The position numbers and the translations under genes were made by a program. The notes beneath the pieces are model-generated. The model had not been told where the DNA came from, ran no database searches, and saw only the letters and a list, made by a program, of their open reading frames with translations. Below are positions 27,324-37,082 of a stretch of DNA of 64,000 bases, piece after piece; position 1 is the stretch's first letter, and each line of letters begins with the position of its first letter. Location of the stretch: contig NZ_JANXMU010000045.1 in assembly GCF_025354435.1 (NCBI RefSeq), positions 1-64,000 of the forward strand. The letters run 5' to 3'. The DNA comes from Rhodoferax sp. (GTDB lineage: Bacteria; Pseudomonadota; Gammaproteobacteria; Burkholderiales; Burkholderiaceae_C).

Positions 27324-27369
27324 CGGTAGGCTGCTGCGTTGTCTGTCGCAGTTTTTTATATAGGTGGGA

Positions 27370-27424
27370 CTTGTGCAGCCACCGGGTGGCGGGCCACAGG
27401 CCCTTGACCCGCTTGCTGCACAAG
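27370..27424 (-). promoter_or_regulatory. Nested palindrome between panB and panC
   Basis: Outer arms CTTGTGCAGC (27370-27379) and GCTGCACAAG (27415-27424) are perfect. Inside are GGGT/ACCC and GGGCC-ACA-GGCCC pairs. In the transcript it would fold into one long hairpin before panC. It has no long T-run, so attenuation or mRNA processing is as likely as termination. Confidence 0.6.
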
Positions 27425-27433
27425 CCGTGTGAA

Positions 27434-28333
27434 TTACCAGGCGTGCTGGCTGTTGTCGGGAAAGCTGCCGTCTTTCACGGCGCGCACATACGCTTCCATC
27501 GCGCCCCGCACGCTAGACGCGTCCAGCATGAAATTGCGCACAAAGCGCGGCATCTTACCCAAGTTGATGCCCAGCATGTCGTGCATCACCAGCACCTGGC
27601 CGGCGGTGTCCTTGCCCGCGCCGATGCCGATGGTGGCGCAGTGGGGCAGGGCGGTGGTCAATTCGGCGGCCAGCGGGGCGGGCACCATCTCCAGCACCAC
27701 CATGGCGGCACCGGCGTCTTGCAGGGTGTGGGCGTTCTGGCGCAGGGTGCTGGCGGCGGCGTCCGATTTGCCCTGTACGCGGTAGCCACCCAGGGAATGC
27801 ACGGTCTGCGGGGTCAGCCCCAGATGGGCGCACACCGGAATGCCGCGCTCCACCAGAAACTGCACGATTTCGGTGGTCCAGCCGCCGCCTTCGAGCTTGA
27901 CCATATGCGCACCTGCCTGCATCAGTACGCCCGCGCTGCGGATGGCCTGCTCGCGGCTTTCCTGGTAGCTGCCGAAGGGCAGGTCGGCAATCACCCAGGC
28001 GGTGGATTGGCTGCGCAGCATGCCGCGCACCACGCTTTCGGTGTGGTAGCGCATGCTCTCCAGGCTGACACCCACGGTGCTGTGCAGGCCCTGGCAGACC
28101 ATGCCCAGCGAGTCGCCCACCAGGATGCATTCCACGCCTGCCGCATCGGCCACGGCGGCAAAGGTCGCGTCGTAGGCGGTCAGCATGCTGATTTTTTCGC
28201 CGCGCTGGTGCATTTCGGCCAGGCGCGGCAGGCTGATAGGGCGGCGCAGTGCCGGGGTGCTGGTGGGGGGCAAGGTGCCGTAAGGCGAGGCGTGTACGGT
28301 GGTATTGGCCGGGGTGGTGTCGGGCGTGTTCAT
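27434..28333 (-). CDS. panB: Ketopantoate hydroxymethyltransferase PanB
   Basis: 299-aa enzyme with an extended Thr/Pro-rich N-terminus (about 35 residues) before the conserved core ([39 protein letters not shown]). It transfers a one-carbon unit from methylene-THF to ketoisovalerate in pantothenate synthesis. The ATG overlaps the stop of the transglycosylase gene (ATGA), so the two are translationally linked. Confidence 0.96.
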   Translation of the reverse strand: MNTPDTTPANTTVHASPYGTLPPTSTPALRRPISLPRLAEMHQRGEKISMLTAYDATFAAVADAAGVECILVGDSLGMVCQGLHSTVGVSLESMRYHTESVVRGMLRSQSTAWVIADLPFGSYQESREQAIRSAGVLMQAGAHMVKLEGGGWTTEIVQFLVERGIPVCAHLGLTPQTVHSLGGYRVQGKSDAAASTLRQNAHTLQDAGAAMVVLEMVPAPLAAELTTALPHCATIGIGAGKDTAGQVLVMHDMLGINLGKMPRFVRNFMLDASSVRGAMEAYVRAVKDGSFPDNSQHAW

Positions 28334-30327
28334 GGCAAGTCCTTGATCAGTTCTACCGTGTTGGCATCCAGCGGGCCGACCTGGCCGAGCCGGGTTTTCA
28401 GCGACTGTGGCTGGCCGGTCAGCAGGGCGGCGTAGTTGGTGGTGTTGGAGAGCACTTTTTTCACGTAGTCGCGGGTTTCGGTAAACGGCACATTCTCGGC
28501 CCAAATCGCGGCCTCCAGCACCGGCCCGTTGCGCCACACGCGGGGGCGGCCCGGGCCGGCGTTGTAGGCGGCGGCGGCCATGGGCATGGAGCCCGCAAAG
28601 TCGTCCAACACCAGCTTCAGGTAGCCGGTGCCGATGGTGATGTTGGTCTCGCGGTCGGCCAGTTGGTCGGGGGTAAAGCCGCTCAGGCCGATCTTTTTGG
28701 CTGTCCAGCGGGCGGTGGCGGGCATGACCTGCATCAGGCCGGATGCGCCCACACCCGAGCGCGCGTCCATGATGAAGCGCGACTCTTGGCGGATCAGGCC
28801 GTACACATAGGCCGGGTCCAGGTTGATGGCGCGGCTGCGCTGCACTACGGTGTCGCGGTAGGGCGTGGGGAAGCGCTGATCAAAATCCATCACCGTGCGG
28901 GTGCGTTCGCTGGTGTTGATGCAACGGTCCCACACTTCGCGCTGGCAGGCCAGGTCGGCGGCAGCCAGCAGTTCGCGGTCGCCCATGCCACCGCGCTCGT
29001 GCAGGTTGGTGCTGTAGTTCCATTCGCGGTTGCCTTCGCTGCGCAGGCCCAGCTGGATCGCGGCCAAGCCGCGCTGCAGGCCGATGTTGGCACGGGCAGC
29101 CTCTTTTTCTTCGGGGGTGACGGGCAGCGGGCGTGGTGGCACGGTGATTTTCTGGCCCAGTTCTTCCAGCGCCAGTTGCTCGTAGAAGCCGCGCACCCCG
29201 GCGATGCTTTCAAACAAACGCTTGGGTTCCACCCGGTCCAGGTCGGATTTGACCTGTGCCTGCAGGGCACGGGCTTTCCAGTACACCCAGGCGGGGTCGG
29301 CCTGCGCATCTTTGCCCATGGCGTTGATGGTGCTGACCACCTCTTTCCAGCGGCCCACGCGCAGTGCGCTGCGCACCCGCCAGGCCAGCATCTCGTCGTT
29401 CAGGTCGGTGTCTTCGGTGACGTGGGCGTAGTAGTCCACAGCCAAGGCCGACAGGCGCGTGGCCGACTGCTTGCCGATCACGCCCCAAATCCAGTTGCGC
29501 TCTTCGGCGTTGAGCTGGCTGCTCCACTTGCTGTCGAGCAGCGCGGCGGCGTTGTCAGGGTCGGAGGTGGCCATTTTGACCAGCGCCAGCAGCACCACTT
29601 CGCGGCGCGCGCGCGACAGGGCCGTGACTTTGCCTAGCAAAAATTTGGTCGGGCTGTCGTTGAGCTCGGCCAGCAGCGGCAGCGACTCGGGGGCAACAAT
29701 CTCCACCGCCTTGGCGGCCATGCGCGGGCGATTCGCCTCCATGGCTAGGCGGGCCTTGCGCCAGATGTCCAGTGGCGCCAGCTTCTTGGCCGCAAACAGC
29801 TGGCTGGCGGCCTGGGTGCAGCCGTCGTCCAGCTCGCGCTGGGCGTACCAGTTCTTGCGCACTTCTTCGGCCAGCACGGGGCCGCTATTGGCACCTTGCT
29901 CGATCTGCTCGATGGTCAGGGCGTAGCAGCGCACTTCGCGGTCGTCGGCCATGCGGTAGCGGCTGTATTCATCGGCAAAGGTGGCCCAGTCGCGCCGCTG
30001 GCCCAGCAGCAGCAGCCAGTCGTTGCGCAGCCGGTCTTCCTGGTAGGTGTTGGGGAAGCGGCTACCAAAGACCTGCATGTCGAGTGTGGTCATCTCGTCC
30101 AGCCGCAGGCGCTGCTCCCAGTAGGCCGCCCAGGGCTCCAGAATATGGCCACGCACCTGGGGCAGCAGGGCGGTGAGGCGCTTGCGATCGCCCTTTTTGA
30201 AGGCTTGGGCCATGTCCAGAATGGTGGCATCACCAGCGGGATCGGACTTGGATTGGCTGCAGGCAGCGCCTGAGAAGACGAGGCTCAGGGCCAGCGTTAA
30301 GGATGTCAGAATGGCGGGAACTTGCAT
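28330..30327 (-). CDS. Soluble lytic murein transglycosylase (Slt family)
   Basis: 665-aa periplasmic enzyme. N-terminal signal/lipoprotein-like segment ([17 protein letters not shown]) and a long superhelical U/L-type domain (about 35-470). The C-terminal Slt catalytic domain (about 490-640) has [10 protein letters not shown] with the catalytic Glu, [21 protein letters not shown] and AYNAGPGR. It cleaves peptidoglycan to 1,6-anhydro-muropeptides. Unusual partner for panB/panC, but they overlap by 4 bp. Confidence 0.94.
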   Translation of the reverse strand: MQVPAILTSLTLALSLVFSGAACSQSKSDPAGDATILDMAQAFKKGDRKRLTALLPQVRGHILEPWAAYWEQRLRLDEMTTLDMQVFGSRFPNTYQEDRLRNDWLLLLGQRRDWATFADEYSRYRMADDREVRCYALTIEQIEQGANSGPVLAEEVRKNWYAQRELDDGCTQAASQLFAAKKLAPLDIWRKARLAMEANRPRMAAKAVEIVAPESLPLLAELNDSPTKFLLGKVTALSRARREVVLLALVKMATSDPDNAAALLDSKWSSQLNAEERNWIWGVIGKQSATRLSALAVDYYAHVTEDTDLNDEMLAWRVRSALRVGRWKEVVSTINAMGKDAQADPAWVYWKARALQAQVKSDLDRVEPKRLFESIAGVRGFYEQLALEELGQKITVPPRPLPVTPEEKEAARANIGLQRGLAAIQLGLRSEGNREWNYSTNLHERGGMGDRELLAAADLACQREVWDRCINTSERTRTVMDFDQRFPTPYRDTVVQRSRAINLDPAYVYGLIRQESRFIMDARSGVGASGLMQVMPATARWTAKKIGLSGFTPDQLADRETNITIGTGYLKLVLDDFAGSMPMAAAAYNAGPGRPRVWRNGPVLEAAIWAENVPFTETRDYVKKVLSNTTNYAALLTGQPQSLKTRLGQVGPLDANTVELIKDLP

Positions 30328-30421
30328 GTGGGGATTATGGACATGACTTGGCGCGGCTTTGGGGCGGAGGGCTGGAAGCCCTGGCTCCCAAAGCCCTGCC
30401 AGGTCTCAATCGGAAACACGA

Positions 30422-31012
30422 ATGAACGACAAAGCCTCGGACAAAAAAGCCCTGCGCGAGGCACTCATCGCGCAACGTCTGGAACTACCTGACCGGATGG
30501 AGCGGGCCGATTTGCTGCAACGCGTCATGCGCATCTGGCTGGTGGGGCGGCCCGATACGGTGATCGGGGCCTACTGGCCCATCAAGGGCGAGTTCGACCC
30601 GCTGCCCGCCCTGCACCGCTGGAAGGAAGACGGTGAGCTGCTCGATGGCCCGCAGCTCAAGCGCATCGGCCTGCCGGTGGTCAACAAGCTGCACAAAACC
30701 ATGACCTTCCACGCCTGGTACCCCGGCTGCCCCATGGAAGAAGATGCCTATGGCATCCTGAAACCCAAGGCCACCGAGATGGTGCAGCCCACCCTGCTGT
30801 TTGTGCCCTGCGTGGGCTACGCGGCGGGCGGCTACCGACTGGGCTACGGCGGCGGCTTTTACGACCGCATGCTGTCCACCCTGGAGCCCAAGCCCTTCAC
30901 CGTGGGCCTGGGCTTTACCCAGGGCTACCTGGACGATTTTGAGCCCGAGGCGCACGACGTGCCCCTGGATGCCATCTTGAACGACAACGGCGTGGTTTGG
31001 CCTATCGGATAG
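30422..31012 (+). CDS. 5-formyltetrahydrofolate cyclo-ligase family protein
   Basis: 196-aa protein starting MNDKASDKKALREALIAQR. The C-terminal active-site block VGYAAGGYRLGYGGGFYDR is the family signature; substrate and ATP residues lie in YWPIKGEFDP. It converts 5-formyl-THF to methenyl-THF. Divergent from the transglycosylase gene; followed by a family B and a family A repeat. Confidence 0.92.
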   Translation: MNDKASDKKALREALIAQRLELPDRMERADLLQRVMRIWLVGRPDTVIGAYWPIKGEFDPLPALHRWKEDGELLDGPQLKRIGLPVVNKLHKTMTFHAWYPGCPMEEDAYGILKPKATEMVQPTLLFVPCVGYAAGGYRLGYGGGFYDRMLSTLEPKPFTVGLGFTQGYLDDFEPEAHDVPLDAILNDNGVVWPIG

Positions 31013-31013
31013 G

Positions 31014-31120
31014 CACGCCCCCAGGCTACAGCGCAAGCGCTTTTCGCCAACCCCTTGCAGGGGGCAACAGCAGCAGCCTGGCAAAGCCAGTTCTGCGCTG
31101 TTCGCGAAGGGGCATCGCTT
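31014..31120 (+). repeat. Repeat family B copy 1
   Basis: About 107 bp: CCCCCAGGCTACAGCGC, CCCCTTGCAGGGGG hairpin, GGCAAAGCCAGTTCTGCGCTG, GAAGGGGCATC. Same order of blocks as copies at 42150 and 59210; lies 45 bp upstream of family A copy 7. Confidence 0.8.
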
Positions 31121-31165
31121 CGCTTGCCTTGAGAGTGGCAAGGTGGGCGAATACTCGAATTTATG

Positions 31166-31223
31166 AAAAAATGGCTTCTAGCGCATATTTCACCTACGCA
31201 AGTAGCTATTTTTAATATAGCAA
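31166..31223 (-). repeat. Repeat family A copy 7
   Basis: Between convergent cyclo-ligase and LysR genes. Reverse complement begins TTGCTATATTAAAAATAGCT and contains ACTTGCGTAGGTGAAATATG. Confidence 0.85.
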
Positions 31224-31231
31224 TCGTATTT

Positions 31232-32218
31232 TCAGTCGAAATGATCGACGGTGTCCGGGTCGGGCCCGTCGCCGATGGCTTTGCGTGTGGCCTGGGCCTG
31301 TAGCAGCAGCCAGGCACAAAAAGCCTTGATCTCCGGCCGGGCGGCGCTGCGCGGGCCGACCACCAGCCAGTAGGCCATGGGCGAGTCCAGCCGCATGTGG
31401 GGCAGTATTTCCACCAGGTCGCCGCTGGCCAGGCTGTCGGCGATCAGCGGCATGCGGGCCAGGGCCACGCCTTGGCCGGTGAGGGCGGCCTGGGCGATCT
31501 GGTGGGCGTAGTTGAAGTGCATCCAGCGTTTGGGCTCTAGCTTGTGGAGCTGGTGCATCTCGAACCAGCGTTGCCAAGTCAGCCATTCCAGGTGGTGGGT
31601 GCGGTGCGAGTCGCCCGCTTCCAGCAACGCGAAATGGGCTAAATCCTCGCCGCGCAGCAGCTTTTTGCCGGTTTTCAGCAACCAGGGACTGGCCACGACG
31701 GTCAATTGCTCGCCAAACAAGCGCACCGCGCCCGGCGGCACGGTATCGGGCAGGGCGTAGCGCAAGGCCAGGTCCACGTCGGCAGTTTCCATGTCCACCA
31801 GGTTGTCGGTGGCATCGATGCGGATGTCGATGTCGGGGAACTCGGTTTGGAAGGCCTCTAGCCGGGTAATCAACCACATCGACGCAAACGAAGCCCAGGT
31901 GCTGATGGCTACGCTTTTGCGTCCGGCGCTGCGCCGAATCATGCGCACCGTGCTGTCCAGCTGCTCCAGGGTTTGGCCCACGGTGCGCATCAATTGCGCG
32001 CCCGCGCCGGTCAGCTCCACGGCCCGGGTGTGGCGTAGAAATAGGGCTACGCCTACCTCGTCTTCCAGCGCCTGGATCTGGCGACTCACGGCCGATTGGG
32101 TCAGCGACAGCTCTTCGGATGCGGCCCGAAAATTCAGCAGCCGCGCTACCGCAGCAAAGGCGCGCAACTGGCCGACTCCGATGGGGCGGGTGCGCAAATG
32201 GGTTTGGGTGGTCTGCAT
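31232..32218 (-). CDS. LysR-family transcriptional regulator
   Basis: 328-aa protein. The N-terminal winged helix-turn-helix (AAVARLLNFRAASEELSLTQ, SAVSRQIQALEDEVG) is followed by the substrate-binding domain (about 100-310). Divergent from the DUF2917 gene with 108 bp between starts, the usual layout for autoregulation and control of the divergent gene. LysR/DUF2917 pairs recur in Burkholderiales. Ligand unknown. Confidence 0.92.
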   Translation of the reverse strand: MQTTQTHLRTRPIGVGQLRAFAAVARLLNFRAASEELSLTQSAVSRQIQALEDEVGVALFLRHTRAVELTGAGAQLMRTVGQTLEQLDSTVRMIRRSAGRKSVAISTWASFASMWLITRLEAFQTEFPDIDIRIDATDNLVDMETADVDLALRYALPDTVPPGAVRLFGEQLTVVASPWLLKTGKKLLRGEDLAHFALLEAGDSHRTHHLEWLTWQRWFEMHQLHKLEPKRWMHFNYAHQIAQAALTGQGVALARMPLIADSLASGDLVEILPHMRLDSPMAYWLVVGPRSAARPEIKAFCAWLLLQAQATRKAIGDGPDPDTVDHFD

Positions 32219-32326
32219 GTAGATTGATGCGGTTTGGGAATCAATAGCCTACCGCGTTTTCATTGGACCCTGGGGTCTATCGCACCGATGATTCACCCCT
32301 AAGCAGTTATTTTCAAGGAGTATTCC

Positions 32327-32818
32327 ATGGCCCAGTTCCGCACTTTCTCATCATCCCTCCCCCTGTCCGCAGCGGCATTGACGGAATGCTGGAAGCTGGA
32401 TGCTGGCCAGGCCACCACCTTCCAGCCGCGCCAGCCCGGTGTGTTCCGCGTGGCCCAGGGAGAGGTGTGGGCCACCGTCAACGGCATGCAGCACGGCGAA
32501 ACCGAGCTTCCGGGCGACCACCTGCTGAAGGAGGGCGACAGCCTGACTTTGCAAGCCGGTCAGCGTCTGGTGGTCGAGTCGTGGAACCTAGCGGCCAACG
32601 CCCCGGTGTATTTCAGCTGGGAGCCTGTGGCCGAGGTGGTCTGGGATGGTCGCCGCGAGGCCTCCAGCGCCGGTGCCCAGTGGCGCGGCGGCGTGGTGCA
32701 GCCCAGCCGGGAGTTGGCGCAGGCCCTGCGCTCGGCAATGGCTGCGGCCAGCCGACTGGTGTTGGGCCTGGTTGGGCTGGGGGACTACTTGGTGGTGGGG
32801 CGAGGTCGCACCGTTTAA
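32327..32818 (+). CDS. DUF2917 domain protein
   Basis: 163-aa cytosolic protein. The central cupin-like DUF2917 core (PRQPGVFRVAQGEVWATVNG, GDHLLKEGDSLTLQAGQRLV) binds no obvious cofactor. The C-terminus is helical and hydrophobic (LRSAMAAASRLVLGLVGLGD). Function unknown. Preceded by AAGGAG. The stop is followed within 5 bp by family A copy 8, which makes a strong hairpin. Confidence 0.85.
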   Translation: MAQFRTFSSSLPLSAAALTECWKLDAGQATTFQPRQPGVFRVAQGEVWATVNGMQHGETELPGDHLLKEGDSLTLQAGQRLVVESWNLAANAPVYFSWEPVAEVVWDGRREASSAGAQWRGGVVQPSRELAQALRSAMAAASRLVLGLVGLGDYLVVGRGRTV

Positions 32819-32822
32819 ATAG

Positions 32823-32884
32823 ATTGCTATCAAATAAAGAGCTTCTAGCGTGGGTACTACCTGCGCTAGAAGCTCTTTTTATTT
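32823..32884 (+). repeat. Repeat family A copy 8
   Basis: Best-preserved palindrome of the family; fills the 60-bp gap between convergent DUF2917 and dioxygenase genes. Its last bases supply the TAA stop and final Lys codon of the dioxygenase gene. Confidence 0.88.
32836..32880. terminator. Bidirectional terminator formed by repeat A copy 8
   Basis: Perfect 15-bp stem AAAGAGCTTCTAGCG (32836-32850) / CGCTAGAAGCTCTTT (32864-32878), flanked by T-run on one side and A-rich DNA on the other. Confidence 0.8.
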
Positions 32885-33685
32885 GGAAGCGTCGAAACGG
32901 AAGCTGGAAACGGTAACGCCGCCGAAGACGTTGTCCTCGTGGTACACGCAGGTGGCTGCGTCGTTTTCGGCGGCACCCATGGCCACCATCAACGGAATCA
33001 AATGCTCCTCCCGCGGGTGGGCGATGCGGGCGGCGGGTGCGGCGGCCCAGTCCAGCAGGCGGGCTTCGCGCTCGGCGGGGCTGGCGGCTACCACCGTGTC
33101 TTGCAACCATTGGTCAAAGGCCATGGACGGGGCCTTGCCCGGTGGGCCAAATTGGCGCAGGTTGTGGTAGCTCAGGCCGCTGCCCACGATGAGCACGCCC
33201 TCGTCGCGCAGCGGTGCCAGGGCCCGGCCCAGCGCGATGTGCACCGCCGGGTCCAACCCGGTTTTCAAAGACACCTGCAGCAGGGGCACATCCGCCTCGG
33301 GGTACATCACCACCAGCGGCGAGAAGGTGCCGTGGTCAAAACCGCGTTGTGCGTCCAGCCGCACCGGCAGCCCGGCATCGGCCAGCAGACCTTGGATGCG
33401 CACGGCCAGCTCCGGCGCACCGGGGGCCGGGTACACCACTTTGTAGGTGTGCGGCGGAAAGCCGCCGTAGTCGTACAGCATGCCGGGATGGGGGTTGGAC
33501 ATGATGCTGAAAGCGCTTTCCTCCCAGTGCGCCGAAATCACCAGAATCGCCTTGGGTGCTGGGTACTGGCGCGGCATGTCGGCCAGCGAGGTGGCCAGGC
33601 CGCGCATGGCCTCGCGCATGCTGTCCATAAACGGCCACGGCCCGCCGCCGTGGGAGATGGAGTAGATGGGCAGGGTGGTGGTCAT
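32879..33685 (-). CDS. DODA-type extradiol ring-cleavage dioxygenase
   Basis: 268-aa protein of the LigB/4,5-DOPA-dioxygenase family. Metal-ligand histidines are visible in SISHGGGPW, VISAHWEE, GSGLSYHNLRQFG and PREEHLIPLMVAMGA. Members cleave catechol-type rings; many bacterial ones are uncharacterised, so substrate is open. The C-terminal residues ASK and stop codon come from the edge of family A copy 8. Nearest upstream gene on the strand is the DyP peroxidase, 120 bp away. Confidence 0.9.
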   Translation of the reverse strand: MTTTLPIYSISHGGGPWPFMDSMREAMRGLATSLADMPRQYPAPKAILVISAHWEESAFSIMSNPHPGMLYDYGGFPPHTYKVVYPAPGAPELAVRIQGLLADAGLPVRLDAQRGFDHGTFSPLVVMYPEADVPLLQVSLKTGLDPAVHIALGRALAPLRDEGVLIVGSGLSYHNLRQFGPPGKAPSMAFDQWLQDTVVAASPAEREARLLDWAAAPAARIAHPREEHLIPLMVAMGAAENDAATCVYHEDNVFGGVTVSSFRFDASK

Positions 33686-33754
33686 GGTGAGCGGGTGTGA
33701 AATGGCGATGCAGTATTAAACCCGCTTCGTCTCCGGTTTGCAGCAGCGAGGATG

Positions 33755-33812
33755 CTTGCTATATAAAAAATAGCTACTAGTGAAAGTACAATATACGCTA
33801 AAGGCTTATTTA
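33755..33812 (+). repeat. Repeat family A copy 9
   Basis: Intergenic, between the tandem DyP peroxidase and dioxygenase genes. Its end overlaps the DyP stop codon. Begins CTTGCTATATAAAAAATAGC. Confidence 0.8.
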
Positions 33813-35191
33813 GTACTTATTTCATCGGCCAGGATGCCCAGGGTCGGCAAGCTTGGGAAGAAGCTGTACAGCGTGCCCTTGGTGGTCACAAACGGCGTGA
33901 AACCGCGGAGCTGCGGGTTCGGCCCGGTGACGCTGGGGATGTCGAACACACCGCCGCCGTCTTCGTGGTTGCCAACGATCGGGTCTTTGGCGGTGCTGGG
34001 GTTGGGCACGCCAAACGGGTTTTTGTTGCCCCATTCGGCCAGCAGGTGTTCAAACTGGTCTTCCAGGCTGGCGCAGAAGAACAGCCCGAGCAGACCGCGT
34101 TCGTTGGGGGTGGTGTAGGGGATGCCGCGCCGGATCAGCGGGCGTTTGCGCACCGGCACCACGGGGTCTGCGCGCGGGTTCATGCGGCGGATGTGCGCGC
34201 CGAACGGGCAACCCAGGCCTTGCGGGTCGGCGCTGAAGTCGAAGTCGTTCAGGCCAGCGCGGGTGCGGGGTGTGGGGCCGGTGGGCGGCGTGGATTGCTC
34301 TGGTGTAATGACCTGGCCGTCGTGCCAGCGGCCCAGCAGCTTGGCGCGCACGGTTTCCGCCGGGAGGGCGCTGCTGGCCTGGCTGTGCACAAAGGCATCA
34401 AACGCCACCGTGTCCTGCGCCATTTTGCGAAAGGCCGAGAAGCTGCCATTGGCAAAAAACTGCCGTACTTCCGCCGACTCAGAAGCGATCAGCCAGCGGT
34501 TATAGCCATCGCTGTTGCCGTAGCCCAGCAGGAATTCACCCGGTGGCTGCAGCTTTTGCGTCACCTTCAGGTCGGCGTGCCCACGGGTGTGGTGGTGCAG
34601 GCCGTCGATCAAGGGGTTGGTGATGCCGTCCAAAAAGCCAAAGTGCTCGCGCCGGGATTTTTTGTTGTGCCCCAGGTGCGCACCGTCGAAGGGCTGGGCC
34701 CAGCCCTCGGGCGCAAAGGCCTGGCCTGCCATGGCTTGCAGGGCGGCGCTGCACTGGTCCAGCACGGCCGGTTCATCGGCGTGGAGCGTCAAAAAGAGGT
34801 GGGCCGCGCTGGGTTGAAAGGCCGGCTCCCACTGCGCGACGGCGCTGGGCCCGGTGTCGGCCAGGCGGTGCGAGGCGCGCGGGGCTGCGCCTTCGGCAAA
34901 GGCGATGGCGCGGCTCTGGAACAGGCGCAGGTAGCGTGTGGGCAGCCCCATCGCCTGCAGGCCTGCAAAGGTAAAGCCAATGCCGACGGGGCAGCGCTGG
35001 TGTTGCAGCAGGGTCAGGGCCTGGTTGCGGGAGTTTTCTGCGTTGACCACCCAGCCGCCATCCAGCAGTTTGCGCACAAACTGGCGCGCGGCACCGTCCT
35101 GGGCGATGTGCAGCAGGAAATACCGGGTGTAGTGGGTGTCAAAGCCGTTGACCACCAGGTTCTGGAGGTGTGCGGGGTTGGGGGCTGTCAT
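33806..35191 (-). CDS. DyP-type heme peroxidase
   Basis: 461-aa protein. DyP hallmarks: the GxxDG motif in REHFGFLDGITNP (distal Asp) and the GCPFGAHIRRMNPR block that carries the proximal heme His and distal Arg region. No signal peptide or Tat motif, so cytosolic. It oxidises dyes, phenols or unknown substrates with H2O2. Last gene of the operon ferredoxin / CHAT-cyclase-ATPase / P450 fusion / DyP; the ATG overlaps the P450 stop (ATGA). No encapsulin gene is nearby. Confidence 0.93.
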   Translation of the reverse strand: MTAPNPAHLQNLVVNGFDTHYTRYFLLHIAQDGAARQFVRKLLDGGWVVNAENSRNQALTLLQHQRCPVGIGFTFAGLQAMGLPTRYLRLFQSRAIAFAEGAAPRASHRLADTGPSAVAQWEPAFQPSAAHLFLTLHADEPAVLDQCSAALQAMAGQAFAPEGWAQPFDGAHLGHNKKSRREHFGFLDGITNPLIDGLHHHTRGHADLKVTQKLQPPGEFLLGYGNSDGYNRWLIASESAEVRQFFANGSFSAFRKMAQDTVAFDAFVHSQASSALPAETVRAKLLGRWHDGQVITPEQSTPPTGPTPRTRAGLNDFDFSADPQGLGCPFGAHIRRMNPRADPVVPVRKRPLIRRGIPYTTPNERGLLGLFFCASLEDQFEHLLAEWGNKNPFGVPNPSTAKDPIVGNHEDGGGVFDIPSVTGPNPQLRGFTPFVTTKGTLYSFFPSLPTLGILADEISTK

Positions 35192-37044
35192 GGCATACCT
35201 TTGGTGGCGCGCTGGATGTCGTCAACGGTGCGCATCGGGTAGGCGCTGTAGAAATAGCCGCCCACGGGGGCCTGGTTGTAGCGGCGGATGGTGTCCACAA
35301 ACTCTTTGGGGAACTCGGCCACGGGCAGGGGCGGTGCGTTCTGGATGTGTTCCAGCAGCTGGTCGAACAAGGGGCCGACGTGCAGTGCAAAGTGTTCGAT
35401 GTAGGCATCAAAGTCGCCGTCGAACACGGTGTGCAGGGCCAGTTCGCTGTCGTTGTTTTGCAGGCTGAACCAGGCAAAGTGCACATGGCGCGACTGGTCC
35501 AGCCGCAGCTGGATGCGAGGTGCGCCATAGGCGATGATTTTTTTCACCATTTCGGCGTGCTCGGACAGTGGCGTTTTGATAGGCATGACCACGTTGAGCG
35601 ACTGCTGGATGATGGCCTTGTCCACCGTGTATTGCAGCGGAAAACTCTCGCAGTTAAAGCCCCAGCGCTTGGTCAGCACGCCGATGTCTGCGGTGCGGCT
35701 GTCCAGTACCCGGTCCAGCCCGGGCAAGAGCAGCACCTGCTGCACTACCTGGGTGATAAGGGGCAGGGCGATGTGTTTGCCCAGGCACTGGTGCAGGTAG
35801 CGGGTGGCGGGGTTGTTATCGGGTGGTCCGCCGAAGATCAGCGGGTCGTCGGTGCTGGCATCGTGCCGGAAGCTGTGCAGCGGGCCGTTGACACCTTGGC
35901 GGGTGGCCGCACCGATGGCCAGGATGACGATGGCGTTGGCAGGAATCTGCATGCCTTCGGCATCACCAAAGGGGTTGGCTTGCAGTACCTTGCGCGGCAG
36001 GAACGGCGCGGGTGGTTGCAGGCGCAGGGCTTCCAGCACCAGCGGCTGCAGCGCGGGGTCGCGTGGGTTGGCGGCACGTGCCTGTGCGGCCGCCTTGGCG
36101 GTTTCCAGCAAGCCCAGGGTAAAAAATTGGCTCAGCGCAATCGACACACTGGCCTGCACGTTGCCCACGATGCCGGCAATGGAGCCGACCACGATGGCGG
36201 CCAGCTCGGTGCCAGAAAAACCCCCGGCGGTTGTGGCCAGGCGTTGTAGCACCGGTTCGAAGCCGGGCACAAAGCTTTGCAGTTCGGCCAATTCACCGGC
36301 AATGGTTTTGGCTGCGTCGATGTCGGCGCGGCTGATGGGGTTTTGGTACTGGTCGATGAGCTGGGCCACCCGGATCAGCAGTGCGCCCATGCCGCCCGAG
36401 GTTTCTACCAAGGTGCCGGGCGAGGTCACAAAATGCCGGGCAAACATCTGGTAGCTCATGCCCGCGTAGGCCAGGCGGGTGGTGCGCTCCAGCAGGGCGA
36501 TGTCTGATTGGGCGAAGCCAAACAAAAAGCCCACAAAGCGCAGCGCGGCCTGCTCGGCCAGCAGAGCCAGGTCAAAGGTGCGCGATTTGAGCGGCAGGGT
36601 GGAGGCCGCCCGGTAGGCCACCGCGGACAGCATGCCGATGGTGGGCGCGTTGTATTGGAAGGCCTGCATGGCCAGTTTGCGTTGGGCCAGGTGCTCGTCG
36701 GTGGCGGGGCTGGGCTGGTCCTTGTCCAGCCCCAGCATGAAGGTACCGCTGCCCAGCGCAAGGTAGGGGGCATTGCTGAAAGCTGCGGTGTCGGTCAGTG
36801 CCTGTTCGATGTGCTGGCGCTGGGTCAGCAGGTAGACGGTTTGGTGGTATTCGGAGTTGCCGTCGTCGGTGGAACGGAACTTGGTGTCGGCCCGGCTGGT
36901 GAAGGGCAGTACCTGGGGGTGGGACAACAGTTCCTGGTACAGCTGGGTCCGCTGCGCGTTGTCGCACAGGATGCTGAAGAGCTGGTGGTTGTGGGTGGCA
37001 CCGGTGGGGGCCGCCTTCAGGGCGGTCAGGTGGGGGGTGGTCAT
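35188..37044 (-). CDS. Cytochrome P450-like protein fused to an unassigned C-terminal domain
   Basis: 618-aa protein starting MTTPHLTALKAAP at 37044; the longer TTG start overlaps the upstream gene. Residues about 30-470 look like a P450: ExxR as EALR in LVLEALRLQPPAPFLPRKV, and heme loop RYLHQCLGKHIALPL with Cys420. The I-helix segment (VVGSIAGIVGNVQAS) lacks the usual acid-alcohol pair, as in peroxide-using P450s. A further domain of about 130 residues (HVHFAWFSLQNNDSELALHT, FDGDFDAYIEHFALHVGPLF) is appended; I cannot name it. The ferredoxin in the operon could donate electrons, or peroxide may be used. Confidence 0.8.
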   Translation of the reverse strand: MTTPHLTALKAAPTGATHNHQLFSILCDNAQRTQLYQELLSHPQVLPFTSRADTKFRSTDDGNSEYHQTVYLLTQRQHIEQALTDTAAFSNAPYLALGSGTFMLGLDKDQPSPATDEHLAQRKLAMQAFQYNAPTIGMLSAVAYRAASTLPLKSRTFDLALLAEQAALRFVGFLFGFAQSDIALLERTTRLAYAGMSYQMFARHFVTSPGTLVETSGGMGALLIRVAQLIDQYQNPISRADIDAAKTIAGELAELQSFVPGFEPVLQRLATTAGGFSGTELAAIVVGSIAGIVGNVQASVSIALSQFFTLGLLETAKAAAQARAANPRDPALQPLVLEALRLQPPAPFLPRKVLQANPFGDAEGMQIPANAIVILAIGAATRQGVNGPLHSFRHDASTDDPLIFGGPPDNNPATRYLHQCLGKHIALPLITQVVQQVLLLPGLDRVLDSRTADIGVLTKRWGFNCESFPLQYTVDKAIIQQSLNVVMPIKTPLSEHAEMVKKIIAYGAPRIQLRLDQSRHVHFAWFSLQNNDSELALHTVFDGDFDAYIEHFALHVGPLFDQLLEHIQNAPPLPVAEFPKEFVDTIRRYNQAPVGGYFYSAYPMRTVDDIQRATKGMP

Positions 37045-37082
37045 GGTGGCTCCATCGGATGGACCAGCATGCCCCCAGGTTT

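Noticed and set aside
33965-35242. 425-aa plus-strand open frame
   Set aside because: Antisense to the DyP peroxidase gene, which has all family motifs; the plus frame has none.
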